A DNA stretch of 64,000 bases from an uncultured Eubacteriales bacterium (GTDB taxonomy: Bacteria > Bacillota > Clostridia > Oscillospirales > Oscillospiraceae), in the NCBI GenBank assembly GCA_905198835.1, contig CAJKDY010000011.1, positions 25,510 to 89,509 on the forward strand. Direction: 5' to 3'. The position numbers were made by a program, and so were the translations under genes. This document shows, one piece after another, positions 58,161 through 64,000 of this stretch. Below the pieces are notes generated by a model, which saw only the letters and a list, made by a program, of their open reading frames with translations, searched no databases and had not been told where the DNA came from. Positions within the stretch are counted from its first letter, which is position 1. Every line of letters starts with the position of its first letter.

Positions 58161-59198
58161 TCAGAACTCCAAGCCGTCCACCCAGGTCTTCACGGTAGAC
58201 TGGGAGGCGCCGCTGGAGAACCGCTGACCGCTCTTCCAGTCTCCAGTAGTAGTCATAGCGGCCAACTTTTCACCGCTGCCCGCCAGCGGCGAGCTGGCGG
58301 AAGTGCAGAACGGAATGACGGTCTTGCCGGTAAAGTCGTTGTCCTTCACAAAGCTGTTGACCGGCCAGGCGGCAATGCCCCACCAGATGGGGTAACCGAT
58401 AAAGACCACGTCGTAGTCCGCCCAGTTGTCCGGGGTGGTTTTCACCAGCGCGACGTCCTGCAGGCTGGGGGCGTTATGCTCCCGGGTCACCCGGCTGGAG
58501 GAATTGCCGTAATCCAGGTCGGCGGAGGTATAGGGGTTCGCCGGCTCCAGTTCAAAGAGGTCGCCGCCGGTAGCCTCGGCAATGTACCCGGCCACCCGCT
58601 CGGTACTGCCCGTAGCGGAGAAATGGGCCACCAGCACCTTGCCGCCGGCAGGCTCCGGGTCAGGCGTCGGGGTGGACACGGGCATCTCCGGGGCAAAGGT
58701 ATCCATCAAAGCCACCGCAGCCTCGGAGCGCTTGGCGGGGACGGCCAGAGCCGCGTCGCCGGTCCAGGCGGGGTCCTCCCCCTTCTGCCGGGCCATGACC
58801 ACCGTCAGCATCTCCCGGCTCACCGGGTCGTTCACGCCGAACAGACCGTTGCCATAGCCCTGCAAAAGGTTTCTCCGGCTGGCCCAGGCCACGGCGTTAG
58901 AGTACCACGCATTGGGCTGGGCGTCGGTAAAGCTGAGATCGCCAGTGACGGCGGGCTCGCCCGCCTGACGGTAGAGTACCGTAGCCAGCATGGAGCGGGT
59001 CATGGAGCCCTCCGGGTCAAAGCGGCTGCCGTCGTCCACGCCGTTCATCAGTCCGTTTTCCACGCACCAGGCTACCGCCTGAGCGTAGTCGGCATCGGCG
59101 CTCACATCGGTGAAGGTCTTGGCCTCCGCGGCCAGGGTGGGCAGGGCCAGGCCCAGGGTCAGGACAAGGGCCAAAATGAGGGATAATACTCGTTTCAT
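58161..59198 (-). CDS. SLH-domain flavodoxin, surface-attached
   Basis: 345 residues. Signal peptide 1-24; two S-layer homology repeats (about 28-75 and 88-140: FTDVSADADYAQAVAWCVENGL, then FTDAQPNAWYSNAVAWA) and a partial third with RSEAAVAL; Pro/Thr linker near 178; flavodoxin domain 187-345 with FMN loop HFSATGSTERV, FIGYPIWWG and VIPFCTSASSPLAGSG. SLH repeats bind pyruvylated wall polymers, so a flavoprotein would sit outside the membrane. It is 22 bases downstream of another exported flavodoxin gene, probably in one operon. Confidence 0.9.
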   Translation of the reverse strand: MKRVLSLILALVLTLGLALPTLAAEAKTFTDVSADADYAQAVAWCVENGLMNGVDDGSRFDPEGSMTRSMLATVLYRQAGEPAVTGDLSFTDAQPNAWYSNAVAWASRRNLLQGYGNGLFGVNDPVSREMLTVVMARQKGEDPAWTGDAALAVPAKRSEAAVALMDTFAPEMPVSTPTPDPEPAGGKVLVAHFSATGSTERVAGYIAEATGGDLFELEPANPYTSADLDYGNSSSRVTREHNAPSLQDVALVKTTPDNWADYDVVFIGYPIWWGIAAWPVNSFVKDNDFTGKTVIPFCTSASSPLAGSGEKLAAMTTTGDWKSGQRFSSGASQSTVKTWVDGLEF

Positions 59199-59220
59199 GG
59201 CGTATGCCTCCTTTGTATGT

Positions 59221-59859
59221 TTACAGTTCCAGCTCGTCCAGCCACGCGGTCACATCGGCGGGGTCTACACTACTACGGAACCGGATGCCCTCCCGCCAGT
59301 CACCGCCGTTGGCGGCGGTAGCCAGGTTTTTGCCGCTCTCTCCATATCCCGAGGAGGACGAGGTACAAAACGGGATGACCGTTTTCCCTTCAAAGTCATT
59401 GGCGGAAACAAAGGTGGTCACGACCCAGGAGGCATTCTGCCACCAGATGGGATAACCGACAAACACGATATCATAGTCCGCCCAGTTGTCCGGGGTAATC
59501 GTCTCCAGTTCTATCGTTTGAAGGGCCGGGTCGTCATGCTCCCTGCACACTCGGCTATCCTCATCACGCCAGTTCAAATCATCCTCGGTGTAAGGGACGG
59601 TGGGGATCAGCTCAAAAATATCCGCGCCCATATGCTCCGCGATGGTCTGGGCCACCGCCTCGGTATGGTTCTGGGCGGAGAAGTAGACCACCAACGCCTT
59701 ACGGTCTTCAGCGGAAGGGGTCTCCGCCGAGGCGGGAGCGGTCTGTGCTGGGATGGGGTCAGCTGTGTGGTCTGGGGCGCTTTGCCGGTCGCCGCAGGCG
59801 GCCAGGGAGAACACCATCGCCACCGCCAGAAAGGCGGCCAGGGTCTTTTTCATCTTCAT
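59221..59859 (-). CDS. Flavodoxin lipoprotein
   Basis: 212 residues. Lipobox SLAAC with lipidated Cys 22, a short Pro/Ala/Thr linker, then a flavodoxin domain (about 52-212): FMN loop YFSAQNHTEAV, FVGYPIWWQNASW and VIPFCTSSSSGYGESG. Flavodoxins are normally cytosolic electron carriers; here the domain is exported and membrane-tethered. Lies 19 bases after an aldo/keto reductase gene and before the SLH-flavodoxin gene, so these three probably form an operon. Confidence 0.9.
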   Translation of the reverse strand: MKMKKTLAAFLAVAMVFSLAACGDRQSAPDHTADPIPAQTAPASAETPSAEDRKALVVYFSAQNHTEAVAQTIAEHMGADIFELIPTVPYTEDDLNWRDEDSRVCREHDDPALQTIELETITPDNWADYDIVFVGYPIWWQNASWVVTTFVSANDFEGKTVIPFCTSSSSGYGESGKNLATAANGGDWREGIRFRSSVDPADVTAWLDELEL

Positions 59860-59878
59860 GGTCGTTTCCTCCTTCGTA

Positions 59879-60730
59879 TCAATCGTGGACCTTCAAGGTG
59901 TGGAGCATCTTCACAAAGTCGGGGCTGGCGTGGTCTACGATCTCGCTGTGACCAATGTCCAGCTCGGCGATCTCGGCCATGTCGGCATCTGAGAGGATGA
60001 AGTCCCACACGTCCATGTTCTGCTCCATGCGCTCGACGTGGGTGGACTTGGGAATGACCACCACGCCCCGCTGGAGATTCCACCGAAGGGCCACCTGGGC
60101 GGCGGTCTTGCCGTACTTCTGGCCGATGGCGGTCAGCACGGGATGGGTGAAGATGCCGTGGTTGCCCTCGGCAAAGGGGCCCCAGGCCTCGGGGACCACG
60201 CCGTATTCCTTCATGACGGCCAGAGCGTTCTCCTGCTGGAAGAAGGGGTGGAGCTCCACCTGATTTACCATAGGCTTGACCTGCACCGTCTCACAGAAGT
60301 CGGCCAGCACATGGGGATAGAAGTTGCACACGCCGATGGCCTTGATCTTACCGGCCTGGTAAAGCTCCTCCATAGCCCGCCACGCGCCATAATAGTCGCC
60401 CATGGGCTGGTGGATGAGGTAGAGATCCAGATAGTCCAGCCCCAGCTTGTCCAAAGAGGTCTGGAAGGCGGCCTTGGCCTCCTCATAGCCGGCATCCTGT
60501 ACCCACAGCTTGGTGGTGATAAACAGCTCCTCCCGCGCCACGCCGCACTTGGCGATGGCCTTGCCCACTGCCTCCTCGTTCGCATAGGCGGCGGCGGTGT
60601 CAATGAGTCGGTAGCCGCTGGCAATGGCATCCAGCACCGCCTGCTCGCAGATGGCCGCGTCGGGCACCTGGAACACGCCGAAGCCCTCCAGAGGCATTTT
60701 CAGGCCGTTAGATAAAGTGGTAAATTCCAT
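59879..60730 (-). CDS. Aldo/keto reductase
   Basis: 283 residues, classic NADPH-dependent barrel enzyme. The catalytic tetrad is complete: D44 and Y49 (LIDTAAAYANEE), K74 (TTKLW) and H107 (YLIHQP). PKSTHVERMEQN near the C-terminus binds the cofactor phosphate. Close to 2,5-diketo-gluconate reductase/YvgN types. ATG 60730 follows AAGGAGGAAG. First gene of the presumed operon with two exported flavodoxins. Confidence 0.93.
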   Translation of the reverse strand: MEFTTLSNGLKMPLEGFGVFQVPDAAICEQAVLDAIASGYRLIDTAAAYANEEAVGKAIAKCGVAREELFITTKLWVQDAGYEEAKAAFQTSLDKLGLDYLDLYLIHQPMGDYYGAWRAMEELYQAGKIKAIGVCNFYPHVLADFCETVQVKPMVNQVELHPFFQQENALAVMKEYGVVPEAWGPFAEGNHGIFTHPVLTAIGQKYGKTAAQVALRWNLQRGVVVIPKSTHVERMEQNMDVWDFILSDADMAEIAELDIGHSEIVDHASPDFVKMLHTLKVHD

Positions 60731-60860
60731 AATGACTTCCTCCTTATCAATGGTTGGGGTCGGTCCCTGTTTTGGTGTCTTCATTGTAGCCCAGCCGTCG
60801 GGAAAACAGAAGTTTCAATTCGTTTATGAGTATAAAGTTTAAGTTGATGCTCCGCGCAGT

Positions 60861-60892
60861 AAAAAAGGGCCGTGGCAACGCCACGGCCCTTT
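60861..60892 (-). terminator. Terminator of the flavin reductase gene
   Basis: 13-bp stem AAAGGGCCGTGGC/GCCACGGCCCTTT, 3-base loop; TTTTTT on the minus strand. Confidence 0.9.
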
Positions 60893-60908
60893 AGGGATAT
60901 GGGGGCAA

Positions 60909-61469
60909 TTATTGGATCTGGACGCCATCGGAGAAGGCCTTGCCCACGACCTCGCCCAGCTTTACATAGGTGTTGGCGCAGGGATCAAAGGAGATAAAGC
61001 CCGCCTTGGCGGCGTCCACGCCCCTACCGTCGGAGGTAAGGACGCTCTCGTCCACGCTGATGTTGACGATCTGGCCGATGATGTTGCCGTTATCGGTGAT
61101 CTCCAGCAGCTTGCACTCGAAAGCCACAGGCAGCTCATCGAGAATGGGCGCGTCTACATGCTGGCTCCGGGTCACGTGGAACCCGGCCTTTTCCACCTTG
61201 CGGGGCTCCTTGTTGCCCGACTCGACACCCACATAGTCGCAGGCCACCACGTGCTCGGCGTCGGCAAAGGCCACGGTGAAGGCGCCCTTGGCCTTGATGT
61301 TCTTGGTGGTCTTATGGCCCGAGCTGAGGCAGAGGATGACCTTGTCCGCGTCGTAGAGACCGCCCCAGGCGGCGTTCATGGCGTCAGGGACACCGCCTTC
61401 GTCATAGGTGCCCACAATGAGCACCGGCAGAGGGTAAAACCAGGGGTTGGGAGAAAAATCTTTGCGCAT
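60909..61469 (-). CDS. Flavin reductase-family protein (FMN-binding split barrel)
   Basis: 186 residues of the flavin reductase-like/FMN split-barrel family: PLPVLIVGTYDEGGVPDAMNAAWGG, CLSSGHKTTKNI, GAFTVAFADAEHV and VVGKAFSDG. Members bind FMN and either reduce it with NAD(P)H or act as small flavoproteins. ATG 61469 has GCGAGGT upstream. Own promoter and terminator. Its place beside three flavodoxin or reductase genes suggests it feeds flavin or electrons to them, but this is inference. Confidence 0.9.
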   Translation of the reverse strand: MRKDFSPNPWFYPLPVLIVGTYDEGGVPDAMNAAWGGLYDADKVILCLSSGHKTTKNIKAKGAFTVAFADAEHVVACDYVGVESGNKEPRKVEKAGFHVTRSQHVDAPILDELPVAFECKLLEITDNGNIIGQIVNISVDESVLTSDGRGVDAAKAGFISFDPCANTYVKLGEVVGKAFSDGVQIQ

Positions 61470-61506
61470 GATACTGACCTCGCTTTTCATTTTTGGGGAT
61501 AAGATG

Positions 61507-61535
61507 ATTATACCGCATTTTGGCAAAACATACAA
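61507..61535 (-). promoter_or_regulatory. Promoter of the flavin reductase gene
   Basis: Minus strand: TTGTAT, 17-base spacer, perfect TATAAT. Confidence 0.7.
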
Positions 61536-61575
61536 CGGAGAGATGGCTTACGACTTTGCTCCTGGTGTGTCCTCC

Positions 61576-62739
61576 TCATTTACATTCCTCAAAGATCTGA
61601 TAGAGTTCCTCATGGGTCAGCTTTTTGCAGCACCCCGCTGTCAGGTTGCAGGAGTCGGCGATGGCCCTGTAGTCGGTGTGGTTGGGAATGCCCATCTGGG
61701 CAAAGCTGGTGGGCAGGCCTACCTCCCGGATAAAGGCGGCCAGCGTCTCCACCCCCAGCCGGGCCGTCTCCTCGTCGGTCTTTCCGGTGGGGTCGATGCC
61801 CCAGACGTTGACGGCAAAGGACTTGAACTTGGCCACGCCCTCCTTGTAGATGTGACGGTAGAGGGCGGGGTGCAGCACCGCAAGGCCCTGGCCATGGTTG
61901 CAGTCGGTATAGGCCCCCAGCTGGTGCTCCATCTGGTGGCACTGGAAGTCGGTGACTTTGCCGATCTTCAAAATGCCGTTTTCCGCCATGGCGGACGCCC
62001 ACATCAGCTCACTGCGGGCCTCATAGCTTTGGTGGTCGGCCAGCAGCAGGCGCATATTGGCGATGACGCTACGCATCACCGCCTCGCTGATGCCGTCGGA
62101 GAGGGTATTGTGGTCGTGGGGCTTGCCAAAATAGGTCTCCATGGCGTGGCTCAGGGTGTCGAAGGCCCCGGACATCACCTGGGAAAAGGGCACGCTCATG
62201 GTGTACTCTGGGTCCAGCATGGCAAAGGTGTTATAGGCGCCCAGCACCCCGGCCTTGAGCTTCTTTTCCTCATGGGTGATGACCGCGCCGTTGTTCATCT
62301 CGCTGCCCGTGCCAGAGGCGGTGACGATGGCGCCCATGGGGATGAAACGGGTGGGGTACTCTCGTTTGGTGAACTCCATCTCCCAGATATCCTCGTCCAG
62401 CATCGCCTGGGCGGAGACGATCTTGCAGCAGTCGACGACGCTGCCGCCGCCCACGGCCAGAATAAAGTCCACCCCATGCTCCCGGCAGAGCTTCGCTCCC
62501 TCCTGCACTTTTGCGTAGGTGGGGTTGGGCATGATGCCAGAGAATTCCACCACCGTCTTGCCCGCCTGGGCGAGAATGTCCCGCATCTGGTCGTAGACGC
62601 CGTTTGTCTTGACCGAGCCGCCGCCGTAGGCCAGCATGACGGTAGGGCCTTGCTCTTTCAGCAGGCAGGCCAGGTATTCCTTGGCGCAGTCCTTGCCAAA
62701 ATACACCTTTGTAGGATACTGAAAAATAAAGTTATTCAT
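61576..62739 (-). CDS. Iron-containing alcohol dehydrogenase
   Basis: 387 residues, group III (YqhD/butanol dehydrogenase-like). Nucleotide site AVGGGSVVDCCKIV, then GTASGTGSEM, and iron ligands in the segments GAFDTLSHAMETYF and CHQMEHQLGAYTDCNHGQGLAVLHP (one Asp and three His). Reduces aldehydes to alcohols with NAD(P)H. ATG 62739 has GGGGGAAG upstream. It stands between the LysR and flavin reductase genes on the same strand. Physiological aldehyde unknown. Confidence 0.93.
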   Translation of the reverse strand: MNNFIFQYPTKVYFGKDCAKEYLACLLKEQGPTVMLAYGGGSVKTNGVYDQMRDILAQAGKTVVEFSGIMPNPTYAKVQEGAKLCREHGVDFILAVGGGSVVDCCKIVSAQAMLDEDIWEMEFTKREYPTRFIPMGAIVTASGTGSEMNNGAVITHEEKKLKAGVLGAYNTFAMLDPEYTMSVPFSQVMSGAFDTLSHAMETYFGKPHDHNTLSDGISEAVMRSVIANMRLLLADHQSYEARSELMWASAMAENGILKIGKVTDFQCHQMEHQLGAYTDCNHGQGLAVLHPALYRHIYKEGVAKFKSFAVNVWGIDPTGKTDEETARLGVETLAAFIREVGLPTSFAQMGIPNHTDYRAIADSCNLTAGCCKKLTHEELYQIFEECK

Positions 62740-62831
62740 AAAAACTTCCCCCTTTGTCCCCATTGTAGCGTCTGGGTACGGAAAGCGGAAGTTCAGATAA
62801 GTTGCGGAGCATAAACCCTCAGGTTATAAGA

Positions 62832-62866
62832 AACCCCCCTCCGGGAGCTGTTTCCCGGAGGGGGTA
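62832..62866 (-). terminator. Terminator of the second LysR gene
   Basis: 12-bp G/C-rich stem CCCCCTCCGGGA / TCCCGGAGGGGG; GTTTCTTAT follows on the minus strand. Confidence 0.75.
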
Positions 62867-62878
62867 TTGTTTTCTGCT

Positions 62879-63775
62879 TTAACTTTTCCGATACACCTGG
62901 GCCACCGCGTCCAAAAAGCTCCCCACCGTGGGAGAGGGCTCAGGAGAGTGGAGCAGACCGTAGGGAATGGTGTAACCCCAATCCACCGGCAGGGTCTTGA
63001 GCATGGGGTGGACGTTGTCCCAGGCGTCGATGGTCATAATAACGTTGTTTCCGTTCTCGCAGCGGTTAAAGGCCTCCAGGGTGAACTGATCAAAGTCGAT
63101 GATGTTGATCTGAGGATGCCCCCGCCACAGATCGTCCCGCAGGGCGTCCAGGTACTTGTTCCACCCTCGCCGGATGAGCATGAAGTTTTCCCCGTGGAGG
63201 TCCTCCGCGGTCAGGCTCGTCTTTGCCGCCAGCGGATGGTAAATGGATACCGCGCAGCGGATAGGCGTGCGACAGAGCTCCAGCCCGGCGCATTTGCGCT
63301 CGGTGAGAAAAGCCTGGTCAAAGAGCCCCGCCACGATGTCGATATCCCGGCCCAGGTCCCGCAGGATGTTGACGGAGTTTTCCGGCGTATTGTCGAAGTT
63401 CACCATCTTGAATTTGACGTCCGGGCACTGTTCTTGGATCTGGGGCCAAAGGGACATCAAGAACTGCCCCGGCGTCATGGGCGAAACGCCGATGCGGATC
63501 ACCCGCTCGTTGCCCTGCATGGCGTTTCTGGCCCTGGCCTGGGCGTCCTTGGCGTACTGGATCATGTATTTGGCGTCCTGATAATAGGACCGCCCAGCGT
63601 CGGTCATGGTCAGTCCCCGGGGCGTGCGGACAAAAAGCTGCACGCCCAGGCTCTCCTCCAGCAAATTGATCTGCTTCATCACAGCCGTGGAGGAGATATA
63701 CAGCGCCTCCGCCGCCTTGGAAAAGCTCCCGGCGTCGGCGACTTGGAGGAAGGTATCCAGTTGGTGGTTATACAT
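62879..63775 (-). CDS. LysR-family transcriptional regulator
   Basis: 298 residues. N-terminal winged helix YNHQLDTFLQVADAGSFSKAAEALYISSTAVMKQINLLEE and an effector-binding domain from about residue 90. ATG 63775 follows GGGAG; the frame extends upstream without a ribosome site. It lies upstream of, and in the same direction as, the alcohol dehydrogenase-flavin reductase genes, which are candidate targets. Confidence 0.92.
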   Translation of the reverse strand: MYNHQLDTFLQVADAGSFSKAAEALYISSTAVMKQINLLEESLGVQLFVRTPRGLTMTDAGRSYYQDAKYMIQYAKDAQARARNAMQGNERVIRIGVSPMTPGQFLMSLWPQIQEQCPDVKFKMVNFDNTPENSVNILRDLGRDIDIVAGLFDQAFLTERKCAGLELCRTPIRCAVSIYHPLAAKTSLTAEDLHGENFMLIRRGWNKYLDALRDDLWRGHPQINIIDFDQFTLEAFNRCENGNNVIMTIDAWDNVHPMLKTLPVDWGYTIPYGLLHSPEPSPTVGSFLDAVAQVYRKS

Positions 63776-63806
63776 AGCGGCAACTCCCTGCGCCTGACGT
63801 AGGTCA

Positions 63807-63835
63807 ATTATAACTGAAAGCAGGGCAAAAGGCAA
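63807..63835 (-). promoter_or_regulatory. Promoter of the second LysR gene
   Basis: Minus strand: TTGCCT, 17-base spacer, perfect TATAAT, about 30 bases before the ATG. Confidence 0.7.
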
Positions 63836-63867
63836 GCAAAACGCACGGCTTGCGCCGTGCGTTTTGC
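63836..63867. terminator. Terminator of the partial gene at the right edge
   Basis: 14-bp perfect stem GCAAAACGCACGGC/GCCGTGCGTTTTGC with loop TTGC, 15 bases after the partial gene's stop. One arm touches the LysR -35 box. Confidence 0.8.
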
Positions 63868-63881
63868 TTTCGCGCTTGGAC

Positions 63882-64000
63882 TTACTGTCCGCTGTGGGCG
63901 ACGGCGGGCTGGCACAGGGGCGTCATGCCGCCCAGACTGTCCAAAAGCATGACCTTGACCCTGTGGCCGGGGGTGAAGTTTTGCGCCTCCACCGTGTTGT
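63882..64000 (-). CDS. C-terminal fragment of a protein cut by the window edge, probably secreted
   Basis: Only the last 39 residues are inside the window. They include FTPGHRVKVMLLDSLGGMTPLCQP before the stop. The pattern VKVxLLD...PLC resembles the last beta domain of clostridial secreted or surface proteins, and the end of the large secreted protein at 1875 (VKLFALDDRQAPVC) is similar. Family cannot be named from this fragment. Confidence 0.6.
   Translation of the reverse strand, partial: NTVEAQNFTPGHRVKVMLLDSLGGMTPLCQPAVAHSGQ

Noticed and set aside
57420..59186. 588-codon plus-strand frame opposite the GNAT and SLH-flavodoxin genes
   Set aside because: Spans a terminator and two real minus-strand genes; composition is a shadow pattern.
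1..64000. CRISPR arrays, insertion sequences or prophage genes
   Set aside because: No regularly spaced direct repeats, transposase, integrase or phage structural genes were seen on either strand.

Overview
The window reads as chromosomal DNA from a high-GC, endospore-forming Gram-positive anaerobe of the Clostridia, most like the Oscillospiraceae (Flavonifractor / Lawsonibacter / Oscillibacter type). The signs are strong GGAGG ribosome sites, a large Firmicutes-type SRP RNA upstream of dnaX, a forespore sigma factor (sigG), SpoVB-like flippases, a lysine riboswitch, a type III pantothenate kinase, and lipoproteins and SLH proteins instead of an outer membrane. No prophage, insertion sequence or CRISPR array was seen. 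The genus is inferred from gene content and base composition, not from a marker search.

Layout. 1-5.3 kb (minus): pyrC-pyrF (pyrF cut by the window edge), a large secreted protein and an O-antigen-ligase-like membrane protein. 5.4-8.6 kb: a small glycine-rich peptide, tRNA-Leu(CAG), tRNA-Arg(ACG), then ffs-dnaX-ybaB. 8.7-14.7 kb (plus): a Cys-rich small protein, a WG-repeat secreted protein, trkA-trkH potassium uptake, sigG. 14.7-23.5 kb: a galactose locus, with the transporter mglB-mglA-mglC on the minus strand diverging from galK-galT-galE on the plus strand. 23.6-29.5 kb: ECF S component plus coaX, a metallophosphoesterase, rpsF-ssb-rpsR, a deacetylase lipoprotein and cdd. 29.5-37.5 kb: lysine riboswitch with an NhaC-family transporter, HAD phosphatase, ogt, tRNA-Leu(TAG), a pyridoxal kinase-like gene, a SpoVB-like flippase, DUF4364, a trmB-GNAT fusion, tRNA-Pro(TGG). 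37.5-41.8 kb: a LysR-controlled operon ending in a secreted flavodoxin-DUF362 fusion. 41.9-45.7 kb: an envelope lipid-carrier operon (zinc-ribbon protein, PAP2, DUF368, flippase). 45.8-51.4 kb: sodium/phosphate transporter, PhoR-like kinase and a second kinase-regulator pair. 51.4-57.4 kb: marR-MATE, two ferredoxin-type aldo/keto reductases, and a second MATE gene behind a structured leader. 57.4-64 kb: GNAT, two more exported flavodoxins, aldo/keto reductase, flavin reductase, iron alcohol dehydrogenase, LysR and a partial secreted protein.

How the genes work together. Galactose would be captured by MglB, imported by MglAC and converted by GalK, GalT and GalE (Leloir pathway). The most striking observation is that MglB appears circularly permuted: the segment that begins normal galactose-binding proteins lies at its C-terminus, while the sugar- and calcium-binding motifs are kept. 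Its partner permease carries an extra cytosolic coiled-coil region of about 200 residues. The second theme is exported flavin chemistry: three flavodoxin-domain proteins with three different surface attachments, set among reductases and LysR regulators. RNA-level control is frequent: a lysine riboswitch, a candidate guanidine-type leader before a MATE gene, a probable S6:S18 leader, and a hairpin that buries the sigG ribosome site.
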